Source: Lamellibrachia satsuma (lineage: Eukaryota > Annelida > Polychaeta > Sabellida > Siboglinidae). From it: 64,000 nt of DNA. This document shows, piece after piece, positions 47,600-60,493 of the stretch; within the stretch, counting starts at the first letter, position 1; each line of letters opens with the position of its first letter. Both the position numbers and the translations under genes were made by a program. Where the stretch lies: positions 1,563,501-1,627,500 of the forward strand of contig BSQZ01000036.1 of NCBI GenBank assembly GCA_033239005.1, written 5' to 3'. The notes below the pieces were generated by a model. The model worked only from the letters and a program-made list of their open reading frames with translations, was not told where the DNA came from and ran no database searches.

Positions 47600-48958
47600 T
47601 CGACAGAATGGAAAGAGGCAAACATTACACCGCTATTTAAGAAAGGATCGAGGAACAAACTAGAAAATTACAGACCAGTGAGTTTAGCATCAGTTGTATG
47701 TAAATTACTCGAAACATTAATTAGAGAGAACATGGTGGAATTCCTTGTAAAACATAAATCAATAAATACATATCAACATGGGTTCCTAAAAGCAAGGTCA
47801 TGTCTAACTAATCTCTTATGTTTTTTGGAAGAAATTACAAAGTGGGTAGATGACGGGTCACCAGTGGATATTGTCTATTTAGATTTTCAGAAAGCTTTCA
47901 ATAAAGTGCCACATCAAAGATTGTTACTTAAACTAAAAGCCCATGGTATAGGCAATGATGTAATCACCTGGATAGAAAAGTGGCTTACACACAAAAGACA
48001 GAGAGTAATAGTAGATGGTGAGATTTCAAACTGGAAATCTGTTCTGAGTGGGGTACTACAGGTATCAGTATTAGACCCTATACTGTATTTAATATATATA
48101 TATATATATAAATGATTTGGGAGATGACATTTCTAGCAAAGTACTCAAATTTGCAGATGACACAAAAGTATTCAGAGAGGTTACTAATGATACAGATAAA
48201 CAAAGTTTACAGGATGATCTAGATAAATTAATTAAATGGTAAGAAAAATGGCAAATGTTATTACATTTTGGGAAGTGTAAATGCATACACATAGGACATG
48301 GAAACATGGACGAAGAATATAAAATGGGGGGGGTGCTGCTGTACTAGGTAGAACCACACAAGAAAAGGACTTATGTGTAACATTTAGTGCTGACATGAAA
48401 GTTTCAGAGCAATGTGGGATTGCTGCATCGAAAGGAAATCAAATTCTAGGGCTAAGTATGAGAACTATCACGTATAAGGAGAAACAGCTTATTGTACCCC
48501 TGTACAAAGCAATAGTTAGACCACATTTGGAATATAGTATACAAGCATGGAGGCCGTATCGTAAGAAGCACATAGACAAGCTAGAAAGAATACAACGAAG
48601 AGCAACTGAAATGTTTCCAGAATTGAGAGACCTTATTACGATACGGTTTGACAACACTAGAGACCAGGAGACTAAGAGGACACCAAATAGAAGTGTTTAG
48701 AATAGTGAACGGTTATGTGGATGTTGATAGAAATATGTTCTTCAAACTTAAAGAAGTAGAACCAGAGGACACAAAGCAGCATTAGTTAAGGAGCAGTGTA
48801 GGTTGGACATGAGAAAGTACTCCTTCTCACAGAGGGTGATAAATTAATGGAACAAACTGCCAAATGATTGTGTGAATGCTAGTAGTGTCAGATATATGAT
48901 AAGGGCGGGCTACACATAGATGATAAAATTGGTGGACTCTCGATAAGCCAATGGCTTA
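47600..48958 (+). mobile_element. CR1 family A copy (A5), RT region (pseudogene)
   Basis: RT blocks in order: EWKEANITPLFKKGSRNKLE, NYRPVSLASVVCKLLETLI, YQHGFLKARSCLTNLLCFLE, VYLDFQKAFNKVPHQ, SVLSGVLQVSVLDPILYLIY, where GVPQGS has become GVLQVS and the ATATATAT stretch after it has expanded (48092-48110), shifting the frame. Then KVLKFADDTKVF (FADD intact), EKWQMLLHFGKCKC, RPHLEYSIQAW, RRATEMFPELRDL and a decayed C-terminus. The 3' UTR stops at AAGCCAATGGCTT (48958), lacking the terminal hairpin present in A2, A4, A6 and A7. Confidence 0.95.
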
Positions 48959-49171
48959 TTCCCGCGAAAACGCGTGTGGCCGCTACTGCATATGTACTAA
49001 AGGGATATAATTCCAAGGAAATTAAGTCTCTAAAAGGGGGTCTAATGTCAATGAAATTTTGTACAAATCTACAAACATGGGTATCCACAGTTTATCGGAA
49101 TGAACCCCGAGACCTGGGTAGGACACAGCATGAAGAAAGAAACAGCCAATATCACACATGGGCCACGGGAA
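48959..49171. other. unannotated spacer
   Basis: Nothing recognised. Confidence 0.4.
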
Positions 49172-49655
49172 AACCGGCTCTTCAATCTTCCGGCTCCGGC
49201 CGACCTTAAAACCGGCCCTTCAATCTTCCGGCTCCGGCCGACCTTAAAACCGGTTCTTCAATCTTCCGGCTCCGGCCGACCTTAAAACCGGCTCTTCAAT
49301 ATTCCGGCTCCGACCGACCTTAAAACCGGCTTTTCAATATTCCGGCTCCGGCCGACCTTAAAACCGGCTCTTCAATATTCCGGCTCCGCCCGACCTTAAA
49401 ACCGGCTTTTCAATCTTCCGGCTCCGGCCGATCTTAAAACCAGCTCTTCAATCTTCCGGCTCCGGCCGACCTGAAAACCGGCTCTTCAACATTCCGGCTC
49501 CAGCCGATGTGAAAACCGGCGCTTCAGTCTTCCGGCTCCGACCGACCTTAAAACCGGCTCTTCAATCTTCCGGCTCCGACCGACCTTAAAACCGGCTCTT
49601 CAATCTTCCGGCTCCGACCGACCTTAAAACCGGCTCTTCAGTCTTCCGTCTCCGA
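49172..49655. repeat. 38-bp GC-rich minisatellite, about 12-13 units
   Basis: The unit is AAACCGGCTCTTCAATCTTC plus CGGCTCCGGCCGACCTTA. The CTT/ATT variants (TCAATCTTCC, TCAATATTCC) cluster in adjacent units. Confidence 0.95.
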
Positions 49656-50408
49656 CCTGGAAGATCATAACATAGCTTTATGAGGCCAGTGGATGAGGCA
49701 ATAAAGCAGTTCAGTTTAGCATGAAATGCCCAAATCTGCCCAAAATGGAGCACCGTTGTTTGTTCTAATCGGAATAGTACTATTGTGATTAAACCAAGCA
49801 GTAAAATAGCACAGTGTGCATCACTGGTCAAGACGGCCTTCTTTCCTTTTAGTCGTCCGGGCAATATCACAATTGACAATGCACTTGGGTAAGTTGCACC
49901 CTGGGGTAAATTGGTATTTGAATTAGAATTGTCTAGCTGTGATTAAACACAGGTATAACCAAATGTGTTTTGTTGTTAATGTGGTCGTAATAGTAGCATA
50001 ACTGCACCATAAATAGTTGACACTTGGCGCCGTCGCCACGGTAGACAGCCAGGTACAGACGCTGGGAAATTGATTCCGGATTTGGCGCGACCTAATTAGC
50101 TCAAATCAATGGTGTTCTGTATAATGGGTTTATTGTGATAGCATTAATGTTCAGCATCAGCGACTTTAATCACTAACGCGACATGACAAACAAAGATTAA
50201 TTGGACTCTAACCTGGATTTCTGCCGATACCGCAGAGCTTGCTCTTGTGATATTGTCATGTACAGCTGCTTGGCGACATTAAGGACATAATTTTTGCTAT
50301 TGATTTGGCTTAGACTTCGACACGCCAGTGCTGTTTCTCTATACTCGACTCACTGTATTTGATGTAATTATTAGTGAAATTAATAAAGGATATCAAGATT
50401 TTATTTTT
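49656..50408. other. unannotated stretch
   Basis: Nothing recognised. Confidence 0.4.
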
Positions 50409-50474
50409 TAATCAATCATCGTAAAATTGTTTTTTAATTGCTGGACGAAAAAACAATTTTACGATGATTGATTA
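50409..50474. ncRNA. perfect 27-bp hairpin, 12-nt loop (candidate small-RNA precursor or MITE relic)
   Basis: Left arm 50409-50435 (TAATCAATCATCGTAAAATT...) and right arm 50448-50474 are exact reverse complements. The loop is AATTGCTGGACG. The 66-nt size is in the range of animal pre-miRNAs, but real miRNA precursors usually have mismatches. A perfect stem fits a recent palindrome, MITE core or endo-siRNA hairpin equally well. Surrounding sequence shows no gene. Confidence 0.35.
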
Positions 50475-51109
50475 CAAAACAGTCTGTCATCCGTCATCAC
50501 AGTCAGGTTGCTTAGCAACGGTTCCGGAATGGAGAAATGATATTAACAATGTCAATGAGAATTATTTATTTGATTAACAAGTTGCTTTTTGGAGACATCG
50601 TCGTAAATCTACACCGTTTGTAATGTTGTGCTCCAGTATATCATGCAATACTGCCTGGAACAACGTCATAACGCCGCTGTTCAAATCGCTGTTAGGGTTC
50701 AAACGGCCACAACTAGCTAGACTGCAGACTTAGGCTGAAGACAAACGAGATAAGAAAACGATAGTGTAAAGAATGATAATCGATAACAGAGTTTTAGTTC
50801 AAGAAAGGCATAGCCAGTTAGCCACCATAAAGCAGCGGGTTGGTTCATGTATATTCATTATGATACTCTGTACTATTAATGTATCATTCTTGAAGTGCTG
50901 GAAATAAATTCAATTCAATTAAAAACTCAATTAAAAAATGTGTAAAGACTACTCGGTATAGTTGAGGCACACTGAGCCGCGTTAACTCGACATCGCCGCG
51001 ATGACGTAACAATCATGTCGCGTGGGTGGCGATTGTATAATTACGTAAAAATCACGTCGTCGCAGCGACGCCGCTTTAGCATGGACTTATATTTAATATA
51101 TGTCCATGG
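50475..51109. other. unannotated stretch
   Basis: AT-rich. Nothing recognised. Confidence 0.4.
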
Positions 51110-51355
51110 CTTTAGTTCATGCAAAGCTTGTTCATTGGACATGGGAATGGCGTAGAATGCTCAGGATAAGCTGCCCACGGAGAATGACTAACATCCAGGT
51201 CAACAGTAAAGTTGGTGTTACAGAAGAAGTTCTTCAATGTTCCACCAGGAGAAGAAAGCTCGCTAAGTACAGTCGTTGGACAAATACCAGAGAGCCTTAT
51301 ACTTAACAGCATAGGAGGGGAACTACCAGGAAAAAACTGAAGAGGCAGAAGAAGA
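51110..51355 (+). pseudogene. LINE C-terminal fragment (RTE/L2-like tail type)
   Basis: Plus-strand translation WEWRRMLRISCPRRMTNIQV, then VTEEVLQCSTRRRKL and, shifted, GKKLKRQKKNG. The pattern R-R-M-L-R-I-S...T-N...V...(R)-K-(R)-K-L is common in C-terminal regions of LINE proteins of this type. It directly abuts the 3' end of the minus-strand CR1 at 51356, so the CR1 may have inserted into it. Confidence 0.5.
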
Positions 51356-51549
51356 ATGGGATTTAACAAGATTGCCATCCAAGGCAAAGGCCCAAATGGC
51401 AAGTGGACAAGGAAGCCATTGGCTTATCGAGAGTCCAACATTTTTAATCTATGTGTAATCCGCCCTCCTGAGATATGTGTCAACCTTTTTTAAACATATT
51501 CACGTTGCTAGCAGTTACACAATATATACACAATTTGTTCCATTCACTG

Positions 51550-53335
51550 ATTGTCCTCTATGAGAACGAGTACTTCCTGATATCCAATCTACACTGATCG
51601 TTTACTAATGTTACCTCATGCCCTCTAATTCTATTATCTTTCTTGAGTGAGAAACAAATATTTCTATCAATATTTCCATACACATTCAATATCCTAAAAC
51701 CTTCAATTTCATATCCTCTTAACCGCCTTAATCTCTGGGGTTGTAAAACCACATTCTTTCAGTCGTTCTTCATAATTAAGGTGTCTGAGTTCTGGAATCA
51801 TTTTGGTTGCTCTCCTTTGTATTCTTTCAAGCGTATCTATATCCTTCTTACGATATGGTATTTAAGCGTGTATACAGTACTCTAAATGAGGCCTAACTGT
51901 TGCTTTATAATTAGCTTTTTCCCCTTTTATGTTATATTTCTCCTAATCAACCCAGGAATTTGATTACCCTTTGAAGCTGCAATACCACACTGCTCTGAAA
52001 CTTTCATTTCAGCATTTATTTTTATTCCTAAGTCCTTTTTCTTTTACAGTAGTACCCAGAACAGTATCTCCCATATTTCCATGTCCTGTATGTAGGCGTT
52101 TACATTTCCAAAAATTGAACAACATCTGCTATCTCTCAGACCATTTCACTAATCTGTCTAGATCGTTTTGTAAATGTTGTTTATCACCATCACTGTTAAT
52201 CCCTCTAAACACGTTTGTGTCATCCTTAAATTTCAGTACGTTGCTTGTTATATTATTGTCCAAGTCATTGATATATATTAAGAATAATAAAGGTCCTAAC
52301 ACTGATCCTTGTGGTACCCCACTCAAAACTGATTTCCAGTTTGATACCTCCCCATCTACTACAACACGCTGTCTTCTGTCAGTCAGCCATTGTTCGGTCC
52401 AGTCGATTATGCTGTCCCCGATTTCCACGGGCTTTTAATTTAAGTAGTAATATTTGATGTGTCACTTTGTCAAAAGCTGTCTGAAAATCTAAGTATATAA
52501 TAACGACTGGTGATTCCTCGTCTAGCCACTTAGTAAGTTCATAAAAAACATAACATATTTGTTAAGTATGACCTCGCTTTTAGGAATCCATGTTGAGATG
52601 GATTTAATAATTTATGCCTACCAAGGAAGTCCACCATATGGTCTTTAGTTAACCTTTCTAATAATTTATACATCACTGATGTTAAACTCACTGGTCTGTG
52701 ATTCTCTTACTTATTTCTCGAACCTTTTTTTAAATAATGGTATGATGTTTGCTTCTTTCCATTCAACAGGAACCACTCCCTCTTATAACGACAAGTTGAA
52801 TACTCTTGTGGTATACTAATTTGTTCTACTGTTTCCAGTAGTAGTTTTGGAGGAATTCCATCCACTCATGGTGATTTATTGTTCTTCGTTGCCTTAATTT
52901 TCTTAGCTACCATTTCTTCCGCCAATAAAAAGCCTTTTGCTATTATATTTCTAGCATTGTCTTCTAGTGGTCCAACCTTGTCTCGTACGTTTTGTTTACT
53001 CCTGATATATGCATAAAAGCTCTTGCTGTCATATTTTATGTTACATGCTAAATTTTTTTCATAGCTTCTTTTAGATTGTCTAATTTCATTCGTAGCTGCA
53101 TTAAGTGCCTCTTTGTAATTTGTGTAGTCTTCATCCTTTCTGGTACACCTATAAACCCTCCACATAGTTTACTTGTACGTTATTTTCTAATGGCTTCTTT
53201 TGACAATTGTTTCTTTCTAGACCGTTTTCCTTGTTTTTTCAATAGAACAAATTTATCAATGATACTCTCAATTTTATATTTTAAAATATTCCAACATTCA
53301 ATTGCGGTCTTATTCCTCAGCATGTTATTCCAATC
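51550..53335 (-). pseudogene. CR1 ORF2 linker, reverse transcriptase and C-terminus
   Basis: Downward from 53335: LDWNNMLRNKTAIECWNILK, a stop, NYKEALNAATNEIRQSKRSY, NNIK-type NLACNIKYDSKSFYAYIRSK, DKVGPLEDNARN; EWKEANIIPLF-like (about 52760); RPVSLTSV; AFDKVTHQILLLKLKA; SVLSGVPQGSVLGPLLFLIY; KFKDDTNVF, the FADD box with Ala changed to Lys but both Asp kept; WTEQWLTDRRQRVVVDGEVS. The C-terminal part 51990-51550 is frameshifted. The A-to-K change beside the catalytic pair would be expected to harm activity. Confidence 0.9.
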
Positions 53336-53342
53336 TAGCTTT

Positions 53343-53852
53343 AACAAGATTTAACAAGATTTGCCATCCAAGCCAAAGGCCCAGATGGCAAGTGGACAAG
53401 GAAGCCATTGGCTTATCGAGAGTCCAACAATGTTCACCTACTTATAACCCGCCCTCCTGATATATGTGTCAACCTTGTTTTTAAACATATTCACGCTGCT
53501 AGCAGTTACACAATCTGTAGACAGTTTGTTCCATTCATTTACTGTCCTCTGTGAGAACGAGTGCTTCCTGATGTCCAATCTACATTGATCCTTTACTAAT
53601 TTTACCTCATGTCCTCTAGTTCTGCTATCCTTCTTGAGTGAGAAAAACATATTTCTATCAATATTTTCATACCCATTCAATATCTTAAAAACTTCAATCT
53701 GATCTCCTCTTAACCTCCTTGTCTCTAGAGTTGTTAAACCACATTCTTTCAGGCGTTCTTCATAACTAAGGTCTCTAAGTTCTGGAATCATTTTAGTTGC
53801 TCTCCTTTGTATGCGTTCAAGCGTATCTATATCCTTCTTACGATATGGTCTT
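53343..53852 (-). mobile_element. young nested CR1 family A copy (A7), 5'-truncated, with 7-bp target duplication
   Basis: Starts at [18 protein letters not shown] (5' truncation) and keeps an intact 117-codon frame to the stop at 53438: IPELRDLSYEERLKECGLTT, ETRRLRGDQIEVFKILNGYE, QRTVNEWNKLSTDCV, ending AGYK. The 3' UTR has the full hairpin and two terminal repeats. TAGCTTT flanks it at 53336-53342 and 53853-53859. Removing the insert and one copy restores the host CR1 reading ...YLAKLDWNN. Lack of stops shows it is younger than its host. Confidence 0.95.
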
Positions 53853-53859
53853 TAGCTTT

Positions 53860-54480
53860 GCTAAGTATTTTCTCACATCTTTATATCTACCTTTGTGGGA
53901 GTTTCTCCTGTACTTTTTTATTTGTACTTTCTGGTTTTACTTTGATGTCAAAATGTATTTGATTATGTTTCATGTATTTTGACATTGTCTACTAATTCAT
54001 GTTGTGAAGACAAAACTAAATATAATACATTCTCTCCCCTGGTTGGTACTAGCACATGTTGAGTAAGGAAGCTATCCTGAATTAAAAGTAGAAACTCTTG
54101 GTCCTCACCCTCTGTACTCTCTAGAGAGTTCCATTGTATGTGTCCGTGGTTGAAGTCTCCCATTATGATACATTCCCTTTACTCACTTCCTTTATAGTAT
54201 TTCGTTTATGTTTGGACTTCGATAAACTAATCCAATAGTTAATGTTGAAGTTCCTGTAATTATATTGCACCAAACAGCTTCATCGCAGTTTGCTTCCTTT
54301 TCTAATTTTATTTCGTAAGTCTGAATAGATTCTTTAATATATAAAATGACTCCTCCTCCCCTTCTTCCTATTCGATCTCTCCTAAACATTATGTATCTTG
54401 TCAGTCCTAATTCAGCATCTGATATGTCTTTATTGACCCATGATTCAGTTATACCAATTATGTTAATATCTTCTACCATA
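53860..54480 (-). pseudogene. CR1 ORF2 endonuclease domain
   Basis: INIIGITESWVNKDISDAEL, then GRRGGGVILYIKESI, AVWCNIITGTSTLTIGLVYR with SPN, MGDFNHGHIQWNSLES and FLTQHVLVPTRGENVLYLVL. These are the ordered blocks of the AP-like endonuclease of CR1 that nicks target DNA: ITE-W, the R-SP/RPP block and GDFN with its conserved Asp and Asn. A stop near 54190 separates the last two blocks. The frame continues to KYRRNSHKGRYKDVRKYLAKL, where the nested copy sits. Confidence 0.9.
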
Positions 54481-54639
54481 ATGTTTACTTCGTTTTTCCT
54501 TAGTTACTGTGCTCTTTGCATTTAAACACACACATTTATACCCAGCTTTTTTCCGGACATTTTGTTACTGGTTTGTGTTTACTAGTGGACTCTTGTCCTT
54601 GTTGAGGCAAGTAAACCCCTGCGCCTCGAGTTTAAACAA

Positions 54640-55690
54640 TGCTTGCTACAAAATAATATTTCTTATGCTACTTTCGACTGCTGTTGAAAGTTCATCAGCA
54701 AACACTGCTGCACCCTTTCCACTAAGATTAAGCCCATCCCTCATTTATATATCAGCCCTCCCAACAAAACATCCCCACAAATCCACAAATCCAACTTCCT
54801 CTTCCCTACATAGTTGCTGAACTAACGTGTTAATTACCATCCTCCGGCAATTTCGACATCCCTGTCCTCTGTTTCCCATTACCGGTAGAATCCCTGACAG
54901 AATTATCTGCTCAACCCGTGTCTGCTTAGCTCTTCTAGCTAACTACCTGTATTTCCTAACTATGGCAGTTGTACCCTCCCTCTCTGTGTTGTTATTCCCT
55001 ATGTGTGCTAAAATAGAACCTCCCTTGCCTGGACCCACAGTTTTCCCACCTTCTCTGTGATAACCTTTATTTTTGCCCCTGGAAAGCAAGCCACCACGTC
55101 GTCCCCTTGTTTAGCGCTCTATCAGTCTTCCTAGCTATCGAGTCTCCCATAAACACCCTTGCTGTCCTCCTCACCCCTCTATCTCTACCTCAGATTAGCT
55201 CTTGCGTCGCATCCCTTCCGTTGCATTCTGTCCCGCAGTAGTGTCACCAGGCAGCATGTTGTCCATCTCCCTCTCGCCCATCAACATGTCACCTTTCCCT
55301 CCCGCCTCCTGGCTATACAGCGCTCCAGGTGCCTTCGCTCCTGGCGCCTTCCCTCCCGTCTCCTTCCAACTCCTCTCCTTCGTTCTCATCGTGTTCCGCC
55401 ATACGTCCAGTCTCTTTCCGTCCTGTCACCTTACCTCCTCTCAGCCTCCTCCCAGGCTGAGGTGAGCTTTCCCTAGCATCGTTTTCCTCACCTTCCCCCA
55501 CTTTATCATTCACTGTCCCCCACCGGAACCACTGGCACAACCCACCTCTTCCCTTCCCACCAATGCCACAACGAGCTGTCTCAGCTGTTCCATCCCCATC
55601 TCTAGCCCTTACACTCAAAACGAAAACTATCCACCTGAACCTCAGCCCAGGATTTCTCACATCCGGACTTGACGAAATCTACCCAGTTGC
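54640..55690 (-). pseudogene. CR1 ORF1 with SGNH-esterase-like domain
   Basis: Decayed frame segments: a Cys-containing N-terminal part (CGSSNWVDFVKSGCEKSWAE), a charged middle, MGDSIARKTDRALNKGDDVV with ACFPGAKIKVIT, GSILAHIGNNNTEREGT, IILSGILPVMGNR and, near the end, DGLNLSGKGAAVFADEL. GDSI is block I, GNNN/GTNN block III and DGLNLS the Asp/His block of SGNH hydrolases; the usual His is Asn here. CR1 ORF1 proteins carry this esterase and bind nucleic acid. At least three frameshifts and two stops. Confidence 0.85.
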
Positions 55691-55700
55691 TACTCCCGCA

Positions 55701-56100
55701 TACTAAATGCCTGGTGGCCTTTGTCTGCCGTTTGGATGGCGCCATCACATAATTTAGATTGTGCTAGATTAATGTTATTTATGGTGTTTTCATCTTGCTA
55801 AGCTAGACTTGAATAAGGCTGTTTTTTTGTGTTCAAAAGAACACTTTATTAAATAATTTAAATATAATTAAATTTTGGCTAACTGTGTTGTATCTACTAA
55901 GCTCGCATGAGCAAAAAACCCTGCCACCTAGTGAATATGCAGAAAACTAACCCAAAAATAGGACTCGGTGTATACCAAATCACTCTAAAATCCTGCTGCT
56001 AGTTCCTTTTTACCGAAAACGTTTACTACGACTATATCAGATATTATTACCTTATCTATGTAAGTTATCACTTTATTTCATATACATTGAAATACACCAA
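55701..56100. other. possible CR1 5' UTR / unannotated
   Basis: Lies upstream of the minus-strand CR1 ORF1. No distinct feature. Confidence 0.3.
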
Positions 56101-56470
56101 GTTAATTCACGAACTGTAAACAAACCCATGTTATCACTCGTTGAATTTGTGTCTGGGAATCCGAACTGCTACCTCAAAAATACTGCCTCTGACTAAAGGT
56201 TAACAAAAACGGTTTCTTAGTATATGTCTATAACAGGTTTTGCATAATATATGTGTAATAGTAATCCTGAATGACAATTCACTGTGTTACCTTAATTCTC
56301 GAACTGTAAGCAAAACCTATTTTCGCTCGCTGACTTCCCTGCCGGAGTCCCGGACTAACTTACGCTAAAATACTGCCTCTGGCTAAATGTTAACAGAAAC
56401 TGTTTCCTAATATATGTCTATAGTATGTAAAAGTAATCCTCATTCTGATGAATATTCCACGCTTTTATTG
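56101..56470. repeat. diverged ~190-bp tandem duplication
   Basis: Two units share TTAATTC(A/T)CGAACTGTAA, then ATACTGCCTCTG(A/G)CTAAA, GTTAACA(A/G)AAAC and TATATGTCTATA, about 190 bp apart (56101 and 56291). Weaker similarity upstream (55980-56060) hints at a third unit. Position upstream of the CR1 ORF1 allows a role as its 5' UTR repeats (inference). Confidence 0.75.
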
Positions 56471-56514
56471 ACAATTCACTGCACGAAATTCAAAACACTG
56501 CTGCATCAATATTC

Positions 56515-56605
56515 CCCTGCCAGAGATGGATTGACAACATCAAATATTAGACATGTGGCGGACTCGAAGTGGCCAGAGGGATTACAAAATACGTCAACGG
56601 CTTAA
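56515..56605 (+). pseudogene. LINE family D C-terminal tail
   Basis: A frame reading DNIKY, a stop, TCGGLEVARGITKYVNGLTY aligns with 57333-57442 and with the minus-strand tail at 20440-20545. Confidence 0.5.
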
Positions 56606-57332
56606 CTTATGCTATGACCACACATCATCATCGTCATTATCATCGTTAGTTCGTTTAAAACGTGCTAGAAACAACCACTGACCCTTGTTGAGAGTCAGCT
56701 ACAGCAGATGGAAATGTTACATTGAAATGCTGCATCGAACCCTTCCCGGCGGTGGCTCTTGATGCTGCTTCTGCCACGCTTCGTGTCGGCCACACGGCCG
56801 TTGTGGTTCAGGTGCATGGTAGGTCTGTCTTTGTCCTCGCGTCCAACACCTGCGTAACCAAGCGGTGGGGATCCAAGCGGAGTACGCAGCCCAGCCACAG
56901 CCTGACGACAGACAGAGGCGAATATAATTACGAGAACAAACATTCTTCGCGCAGTAACTGAAGCGCGGCCGATTGCTTGCTAAAAATATAGCGTTGGCGT
57001 TGAAATTAACAGGTCTTCCAGCGGTGGGATGCAAAAACCTTTGAGCGGTTCTAGGCACTAGACACCGCGCTGTGTAATAATATCTTCTGTTGTGGTATTG
57101 TGGATATACATTTTGGAACCGAAACGATCGCTGCGCGCCAGAAACAAACAACACAACAAATTTTCCTTAAACACGCCTTCCTGAAACTCGTCGAAGCGCA
57201 ACTTGATAAACGAAGCGCGTGACAAAGTGTGCTGCGGTCTTGAAAGCGTACGACCAAGTGTTTTCGACCAGCTACGTCAATCGTGATTCAATTTGACGCG
57301 TGACTAATTCTATGTGTAAAAAGGACCAAACA
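56606..57332. other. unannotated stretch
   Basis: Several unrecognised overlapping frames on the minus strand (56695-57257); none called. Confidence 0.35.
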
Positions 57333-57442
57333 GGCAGAAGACAAATAGGACGGACGGACAACATCAAACATCGGACAGATGGTGGACTCAAATTGGCTAG
57401 AAAGATTGCAAAAAAATCGTCAACGGCCTAACTGATTTTACA
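57333..57442 (+). pseudogene. LINE family D C-terminal tail
   Basis: Translation RTDNIKHRTDGGLKLARKIA then KKSSTA-stop. The DNA is about 80 percent similar by eye to 56519-56603 (ACATCAAA..., GTCAACGGC(C/T)TAACT). Confidence 0.55.
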
Positions 57443-59006
<1,564 letters not shown>

Positions 59007-59009
<3 letters not shown>

Positions 59010-59396
59010 AATGTCTTTTTATTCTTGTAGCCTACGTGAATAGCATTGAAGTTAGCATTCATAATATTTTGCTATGGTAGTCAGAACCACCCAGTACGGT
59101 CCAATTGGTTTAAATTATATTTTACTAGTCTATGAAATGTATACTATTGTGTAACATGTTCAACTGTTTAGAGTAAAGAATAATATGCGTGCATTAAATA
59201 TAAAACACAACTTAGATAGCAAAGAAATATTATACAACCAAAAGTATATTATCAAGTGACGTCACACGATGCATTTACAGGTTTACACAAATTGTGATAA
59301 ACGCAGAAATAAATCGACTGTTGATATCATCTCCTGACTGCATATATATATACTTTTTTTACTGAAATTGGATTAATGTGGTCATCGGTCATGCAT
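59007..59396. other. unannotated stretch
   Basis: Nothing recognised. Confidence 0.4.
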
Positions 59397-59804
59397 ATTG
59401 GACTTGTAGCTAGCCGTTAATCTAAACAAAGGACACCCGTTCACTTCGTTGGACTAGTAGTTAGCCGTTAGTCTAAACAAAGGACACCCGTTCACTTTAT
59501 TGGACTTGTAGTTAGCCGTTAGTCTAAACAAAGGACACCCTTTCACTTTGTTGGACTAGTAGTTAGCCGTTAGTCTAAACAAAGGACACCCGTTCACTTT
59601 ATTGGACTTGTAGTTAGCCGTTAGTCTAAACAAAGGACACCCGTTCACTTTGTTGGACTAGTACTTAGCCGTTAGTCTAAACAAAGGACACCCGTTCACT
59701 TTGTTGGACTAGTAGTTAGCCGTTAGTCTAAACAAAGGATACCCGTTCACTTTGTTGAACTTGTAGCTAGCCGTTAGTCTAAACAAAGGACACCCGTTCA
59801 CTTT
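59397..59804. repeat. 51-bp minisatellite, 8 units
   Basis: The unit is TTGGACTAGTAGTTAGCCGT plus TAGTCTAAACAAAGGACACC plus CGTTCACTTTG. CTTG/CTAG and TTTATTG/TTTGTTG variants alternate in neighbouring units, suggesting expansion by pairs. Confidence 0.95.
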
Positions 59805-60456
59805 GACTAACCTCAACTCAATCCAAAACACAGCCCGAACACGACCACCACGTAGGAAGTAGTGCCTGAAAGCCATATGTCTAAACCTCTGACGGTACCG
59901 GGAGATGTTCGTGTACTATTTCCGCTGTGAAGGCAATATTATTTAGATGGCAAATTTATTTCCACGACGTGCCATCATTCCCATGTCTTTTTGAAACGGA
60001 TACGGTATTAAAAAGTACATATTAAAAATATGATGACAACATTTCTTGCAGTACAAAAGTGAAAGAGCAGCGTTGGAACAGAACTGGATGAACCGTAATA
60101 ATGCAACAATTAAAGATATCCTATTCCCAATACGTTGTTAGGCGGTCTCTGGTTGTAGCTCAGTTATTTTGATGTTATCTTGACGAGAGAGGTGTAAGTT
60201 TCATTCAGCACTCATCTCGCTCATTTTTCGAGAAGACCGAGCCGTCACAACACACGTACTTCCGGTGGTTGCAAGCTCGTTTGCAGCAACATTCACCAAA
60301 ATGTGTGGCTTCGTCCCAAAGTAAGCCATCGCAGCACGTTTCTTCGCTGGTATCGTACATGACGCATCGGAAAACGACAACAAGTGTTTAGTTCTGCATA
60401 ACATTAACTAGTTTTCGCCGACATACACGAGTTGCATTAAAATATATATGATCACA
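59805..60456. other. unannotated stretch
   Basis: A 67-codon minus-strand frame (60201-60404) is unrecognised. Confidence 0.35.
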
Positions 60457-60492
<36 letters not shown>

Positions 60493-60493
60493 C
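60457..60493. repeat. (ACGC)n microsatellite
   Basis: About nine ACGC/GCAC units. Confidence 0.95.

Larger units (their letters stand above)
51356..55700 (-). mobile_element. near-full-length CR1 family A element (copy A6), decayed, containing a nested copy
   Basis: From 55690 downward: ORF1 with WVDFVKSGCEKSW and an SGNH-esterase-like domain, the AP-endonuclease domain, the linker, RT and 3' UTR, ending with the family hairpin (51373-51405) and one terminal repeat. Without the 510-bp nested insert (53343-53852) the element spans about 3.8 kb, a usual CR1 length. Stops and frameshifts occur in every domain. It would replicate by target-primed reverse transcription in the nucleus. Confidence 0.93.
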
